Source: Pseudomonadota bacterium (GTDB lineage: Bacteria > Pseudomonadota > Alphaproteobacteria > Rickettsiales > SXRF01). From it: a stretch of DNA of 64,000 nt. This document shows, one piece after another, positions 60,676 through 64,000 of the stretch. The translations under genes were made by a program, and so were the position numbers. Under the pieces are notes generated by a model, which did not search any database, was not told the origin of the DNA, and worked only from the letters and a program-made list of their open reading frames with translations. Each line of letters starts with the position of its first letter. Within the stretch, counting starts at the first letter, position 1. The stretch is from positions 41,566-105,565 of the forward strand of contig CAUJHR010000007.1 in the NCBI GenBank assembly GCA_963205195.1, read 5' to 3'.

Positions 60676-61430
60676 TAGTTCTTATTTCCAATAAAATGTG
60701 GTTGCAGATCCCAATCGCCCATATGTGACTGGACGCAGGCAAGGGCAGAAACAGCCGCAGTATCGGCACGTAATATGCGCGGACCCATGCCAAATGGAAT
60801 GGTGAAACCGCAGGCGCGAAGCATGCTGAATTCATCATCAGCGAAGCCTCCCTCTGGCCCTATTAGTATGGCAATTTTTTCCTGTTTCATATCGTTTAGG
60901 ACTTTTGTAAGTGAAGTGCCTTTGCCGCTTTCATCTCCATATAATAATTTTCTGTTTCCATCCCATGCACCAAGTAGATGGGACAGGTCCTTGTGGGTTT
61001 CAAGGGTAGGGACGTCTAGGCGTTCGCATTGCTCTGAGGCCTCTATCGCATGAGCTTCCAGCTTTTCCATATTCACAGAACGGACAACGCAGTGACGCGT
61101 AACTACCGGAATTATTTTGGAAACGCCAAGTTCAGTAGCTTTTTCCACCACCAGTTCGCTTTTACCTTTAATAGGTGCGAAAACCAGCCATAGATCAGGT
61201 GAAGGTGATTGGCCGCGCATTTTTGCCAGTGCGATGAGGCTTATTGATCTTTTGCTTATAGAAGTTACTTCCGCCTGCCATTGGCCATCCCTGCCATTGA
61301 ACAAGCTTATCCTGTCGCCAATTTCGCAGCGCATTACATTTATGAGATAATGCGCCTGGCTGCCTTCCAGATTTACCCGGCAATGCTCTTCAAGCTGATA
61401 TTTTGTATATAACCTAATTTCTTGCGCCAT
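60675..61430 (-). CDS. rsmE: 16S rRNA (uracil1498-N3)-methyltransferase (RsmE)
   Basis: SPOUT-class methyltransferase for m3U1498 in the decoding region of 16S rRNA. The 251-residue protein has an N-terminal PUA-like domain and the C-terminal knot: KATELGVSKIIPVVTRHCVV, IEASEQCERLDVP, LIGPEGGFADDE, then LRADTAAVSAL. It begins the rsmE-gshA-bolA set and is divergent from ubiA with 48 bp between starts. Confidence 0.94.
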   Translation of the reverse strand: MAQEIRLYTKYQLEEHCRVNLEGSQAHYLINVMRCEIGDRISLFNGRDGQWQAEVTSISKRSISLIALAKMRGQSPSPDLWLVFAPIKGKSELVVEKATELGVSKIIPVVTRHCVVRSVNMEKLEAHAIEASEQCERLDVPTLETHKDLSHLLGAWDGNRKLLYGDESGKGTSLTKVLNDMKQEKIAILIGPEGGFADDEFSMLRACGFTIPFGMGPRILRADTAAVSALACVQSHMGDWDLQPHFIGNKN

Positions 61431-61478
61431 AGCTTTATAAAGGATAAATTTACGACAAATTAAAGTAAATAATTCATT

Positions 61479-62312
61479 ATGGTATTATCCAATCCTTATT
61501 TGCGCCTAATGCGCCTGCACCAGCGGGCAGGAATATGGCTTTTATACTGGCCCTGCGCCTGGGCGCTGGTGCTGGCTGGTGCTGGATTGGACATAGAAAA
61601 ACTCCTGTTGTTCTTTATCGGGGCCGTGCTTATGCGCGGAGCCGGGTGTGCCATAAATGATATTGTGGACCGCGATATAGACAAGTATGTAGCGCGTACA
61701 AAAACCCGCCCGCTGGCTAGTGGTGAACTTAATGTAAAACAGGCTATGGCACTGGTTTTTACTTTGATAATGGCTTCGCTTTTAATTGCTATGAAGCTTG
61801 GAGTAATAGTAGTGCTTTGGGGGGCGCTGGCGCTTATCCCTGTTGTCTGCTATCCATTCATGAAGCGCATTAGCTGGTGGCCGCAATTGTTTTTGGGCCT
61901 TGTATTCAACTGGGGTGCACTGATGGGCTGGGCCTGTGTGCGCGGGCAGGTGGAGCTTCCAGCTATTCTATTATATATAGGCGGCATATGCTGGACGCTT
62001 GGCTATGACACGATATACGCTTTGCAGGATAAGCAGGATGATATAAAAATCGGTGTACGATCAACCGCGCTGCGTTTGGGCGAAAAAACCAGGGTTTTCG
62101 TGGCTTTAATGTATTTATCAGCAATTATCTGCTTTTCTGTGGCTTCTGGCACGGTTTTAGGGGTAATTGCACTTATCCCGGCAGCTTTACATTGCTTCTG
62201 GCAGGTAAAAAACCTAGATATTAATAGCCCTGAATCAGGGAAAAGGCTGTTTTTCTCTAATGTCTGGCTGGGATTTCTAGTTTTTTTAGGTTTGTTTATC
62301 AGTAGATTATAA
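61479..62312 (+). CDS. ubiA: 4-hydroxybenzoate polyprenyltransferase (UbiA)
   Basis: Membrane prenyltransferase that attaches the polyprenyl tail to 4-hydroxybenzoate in ubiquinone synthesis. 277 residues with about eight or nine hydrophobic segments. The two Asp-rich motifs are NDIVDRDIDKYVARTKTRPLASG near residue 62 and YALQDKQDD near residue 180. Divergent from rsmE, an arrangement common in alphaproteobacteria. The 139-bp gap to the next gene holds no gene. Confidence 0.95.
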   Translation: MVLSNPYLRLMRLHQRAGIWLLYWPCAWALVLAGAGLDIEKLLLFFIGAVLMRGAGCAINDIVDRDIDKYVARTKTRPLASGELNVKQAMALVFTLIMASLLIAMKLGVIVVLWGALALIPVVCYPFMKRISWWPQLFLGLVFNWGALMGWACVRGQVELPAILLYIGGICWTLGYDTIYALQDKQDDIKIGVRSTALRLGEKTRVFVALMYLSAIICFSVASGTVLGVIALIPAALHCFWQVKNLDINSPESGKRLFFSNVWLGFLVFLGLFISRL

Positions 62313-62451
62313 ATTAAAACGCCCTAAAATCCTTAAAATCCCAAGAAAAGCGCCACTAGTAAGGTATTGTTTACCATTTGCCCTTAAAATCAAAGTATAT
62401 ACTTAGCTCAGTTTCTCTAGAAAAATACTTAATAAGTGGTCATAACCCTGC

Positions 62452-63837
62452 ATGTTATTTAAAGGCAAAACAACTACTGAAATCGTACAGGGTTTGACAG
62501 AAACGCCGACACATGCAGTGGGCGATCTATCAATAGGTGATACGCAGCCACCTGAGATGCTCGCGCCCCCGCCAACCTTTCCCGGCTCTAATTTTTATCC
62601 CGCTGATTTTATTAATACGCTGGAAACTTCTATACGCAGTGTCATCAGCAACCATAATTCAGGCGCAGTCATATTGCTTTCCATAAGCAACTTGTCGATG
62701 ATAATAAATGCTTACGGACATGATACGTCGGAAATCGTCATTCACGACCTCACCAATATGATAAAAGCTATGCTGGCGCCTGGCGATATTATCCAGCGCC
62801 TCCAGCGCGACCAGCTTGGTATAATACTATCCAATAGCTACCCAGAAGATACGCTTAAGATGATGCAGCGTATCCATACACTTGTGCAGAATTTTGGGCG
62901 TGATAATTTTGAAACAGCCGCTCTATATATAATAGGAGTAGTCGGCAGCGTTTCCTTCCCTTCTGAAACAGCTGATGCAAATGATGCGCTGGATAAGGTT
63001 TATATAACCGTGAATAGTATGCAGAGCAACCAGCAGCGCACTTATGAATCAACCCGCCACGAGGCCGACCACTGCCGCCAGCAGATGGGGCTTGCCAATT
63101 ATTTCTTCAAGGCGCTTAAGGAAAAGCGTCTACGCATGGCCTACCAGCCGGTTATTGACAGCAAAAACGGGCAGATAGTTCATTACGAGGCGCTGCTGCG
63201 TATCGTAAACAGTGCAGGCAAAATAAGCTCGGCAGGCGCTCTTATCCCTGTTGCTGAAAGAATGGGGCTTATTGATGTTATTGATACGCTGGTGATGGAG
63301 CTGATAGTGGATGAGCTGCGCCATTCACCTGATGTGTCGCTGGCTTTCAACGTGTCTAACATGACCACGGAAAATACGGTGTGGCTAAATGCCTTTGAAA
63401 ATAAAATGAAGGAAACGCCGGAAATAGCGCCGCGCATTATAGTCGAAATTACGGAAACTGCTGCACAGCGAGAACTTCGCAGCGCTGCGTTTTTCGTGGC
63501 ATCTCTGCAGGACATGGGTTGCCAGGTGGCGCTTGATGATTTTGGTTCCGGTTATACTTCATTCAGGCAGCTTAAAGCACTGTCGGTGGATATGGTGAAA
63601 ATAGACGGTGTGTTCATAAAAGACCTCGCGCAAAGCTCGGATAACCAGTTCTTTGTTAAAACACTGCTGGATTTCGCGCAGGGATTTGGCCTTAAAACCG
63701 TGGCAGAATTCGTAGAAACCGGGGAAGTGGCCAAAACCCTGATGGGGATGGGCGTTGATTACATGCAGGGATATTACCTCGGCAAGCCGGAAAACCACCG
63801 CAGCTGGCTGCATGACGGGGAATACCGTAAGGAATAG
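62452..63837 (+). CDS. degenerate GGDEF / EAL-domain phosphodiesterase
   Basis: 461 residues. A GGDEF-like domain (about 55-205) has RDQLGII where the active GGDEF loop would be, so it is not expected to make c-di-GMP. The EAL domain (about 215-455) keeps EALLR, NVSNMT, EITET, DDFGSGYTSFRQL, KIDGVFI, AEFVE and QGYYLGKP; the key acidic and metal-binding residues seem present, so it is probably an active c-di-GMP phosphodiesterase. No membrane segment. Likely links c-di-GMP to the motility genes nearby. Confidence 0.9.
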   Translation: MLFKGKTTTEIVQGLTETPTHAVGDLSIGDTQPPEMLAPPPTFPGSNFYPADFINTLETSIRSVISNHNSGAVILLSISNLSMIINAYGHDTSEIVIHDLTNMIKAMLAPGDIIQRLQRDQLGIILSNSYPEDTLKMMQRIHTLVQNFGRDNFETAALYIIGVVGSVSFPSETADANDALDKVYITVNSMQSNQQRTYESTRHEADHCRQQMGLANYFFKALKEKRLRMAYQPVIDSKNGQIVHYEALLRIVNSAGKISSAGALIPVAERMGLIDVIDTLVMELIVDELRHSPDVSLAFNVSNMTTENTVWLNAFENKMKETPEIAPRIIVEITETAAQRELRSAAFFVASLQDMGCQVALDDFGSGYTSFRQLKALSVDMVKIDGVFIKDLAQSSDNQFFVKTLLDFAQGFGLKTVAEFVETGEVAKTLMGMGVDYMQGYYLGKPENHRSWLHDGEYRKE

Positions 63838-63847
63838 ATAATTACGG

Positions 63848-63869
63848 GTTACTAGTTGCTAGTTGATAG
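63848..63869. repeat. short copy of the GTTACTAGTTGCTAG repeat
   Basis: GTTACTAGTTGCTAGTTG is the same type as the arms at 11804-11910, here as a single arm between the EAL gene and the tRNA. Confidence 0.6.
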
Positions 63870-63923
63870 TAAGTCTTGCACAATTCCAAATATAATCATA
63901 AATAATCACTGATATTACTTAAT

Positions 63924-63999
63924 GGGGCCGTAGCTCAGCAGGATAGAGCGGCAGTTTCCTAAACTGTAGGTCGGAGGTTCGATTCCTCTCGGTCCCACC
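63924..63999 (+). tRNA. tRNA-Arg (anticodon CCT)
   Basis: A complete cloverleaf can be drawn: acceptor GGGGCCG pairs with CGGTCCC (one G-U pair), D arm GCTC/GAGC, anticodon stem GCAGT/ACTGT around loop TTCCTAA with anticodon CCT, T arm GGAGG/CCTCT with loop TTCGATT, and an encoded CCA end. It reads AGG codons. It ends at the last base shown of the window. Confidence 0.97.
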
Positions 64000-64000
64000 A

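Noticed and set aside
62452..63837. Active diguanylate cyclase
   Set aside because: The GGDEF loop position reads RDQLGII, so only the EAL activity is expected.

Overview
The window reads as chromosomal DNA of a flagellated, chemotactic alphaproteobacterium of moderate GC. The evidence is gene content and order: hisG-hisD-UPF0262-infA-maf, ubiA divergent from rsmE-gshA-bolA, a short-form HisG without an ACT domain, a TrxR-like ferredoxin-NADP reductase, and the gshA type. I cannot place it in a family. There is no rRNA operon, transposase, prophage or CRISPR array. One tRNA-Arg(CCT) ends the window.

Layout. 1-5221 (+): histidine genes, IF-1, Maf and ComM. 5404-8965 (-): a small hypothetical gene, then the tightly overlapping set fpr, a secreted eight-cysteine protein, folD and thiL. 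9056-10180 (+): a thiolase. 10417-12988 (-): fumC, cheZ, cheY. 13162-17303: a PlsC-like acyltransferase and two unrecognised membrane-anchored proteins that share an N-terminal module and an upstream DNA element. 17494-19479 (-): yggT, a 2Fe-2S protein and ffh. 19629-25348 (+): an asparagine-synthetase-like amidotransferase, a MurJ-like flippase and a large sensor kinase. 25354-29881 (-): kdpFABC. 30046-32653 (-): panC, pyrE, folM-like and folB. 32911-34983 (+): a YfiR-like periplasmic protein with a CHASE8-type histidine kinase. 35149-37712 (-): bioB and bioA. 37822-38456 (+): a toxin-antitoxin pair. 38453-43334 (-): a lipid-turnover operon (acid-ceramidase-like amidase, dgkA, lplT, aas). 43448-44438 (+): folE and apaG. 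44566-58224 (+): a filament and hook block (fliB, a 1172-residue flagellin, flaG, fliD, fliS, fliK, flgD, a 1023-residue flgE). 58525-63837: a small hypothetical gene, bolA/gshA/rsmE, ubiA and a GGDEF-like/EAL protein.

The most unusual property is the load of short palindromic repeats of several families. Most sit in intergenic spaces. One family of about 121 bp occurs three times, each time at or just after a stop codon and between convergent genes. Three repeats appear inside coding sequence and are translated in frame: in thiL, in kdpA and at the N terminus of fumC. This recalls the palindromic elements known inside Rickettsia genes. The other leads are the paired membrane proteins at 13863-17303 with their 51-bp upstream element, the YfiR/CHASE8 kinase pair, and repeat modules shared by the giant flagellin and the enlarged hook protein.

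Functionally the window combines housekeeping (translation, SRP, folate, thiamine, pantothenate, biotin, glutathione and ubiquinone synthesis) with envelope lipid recycling, potassium scavenging and motility. Both sensor kinases lack an adjacent response regulator, and the kdp operon lacks adjacent kdpDE.
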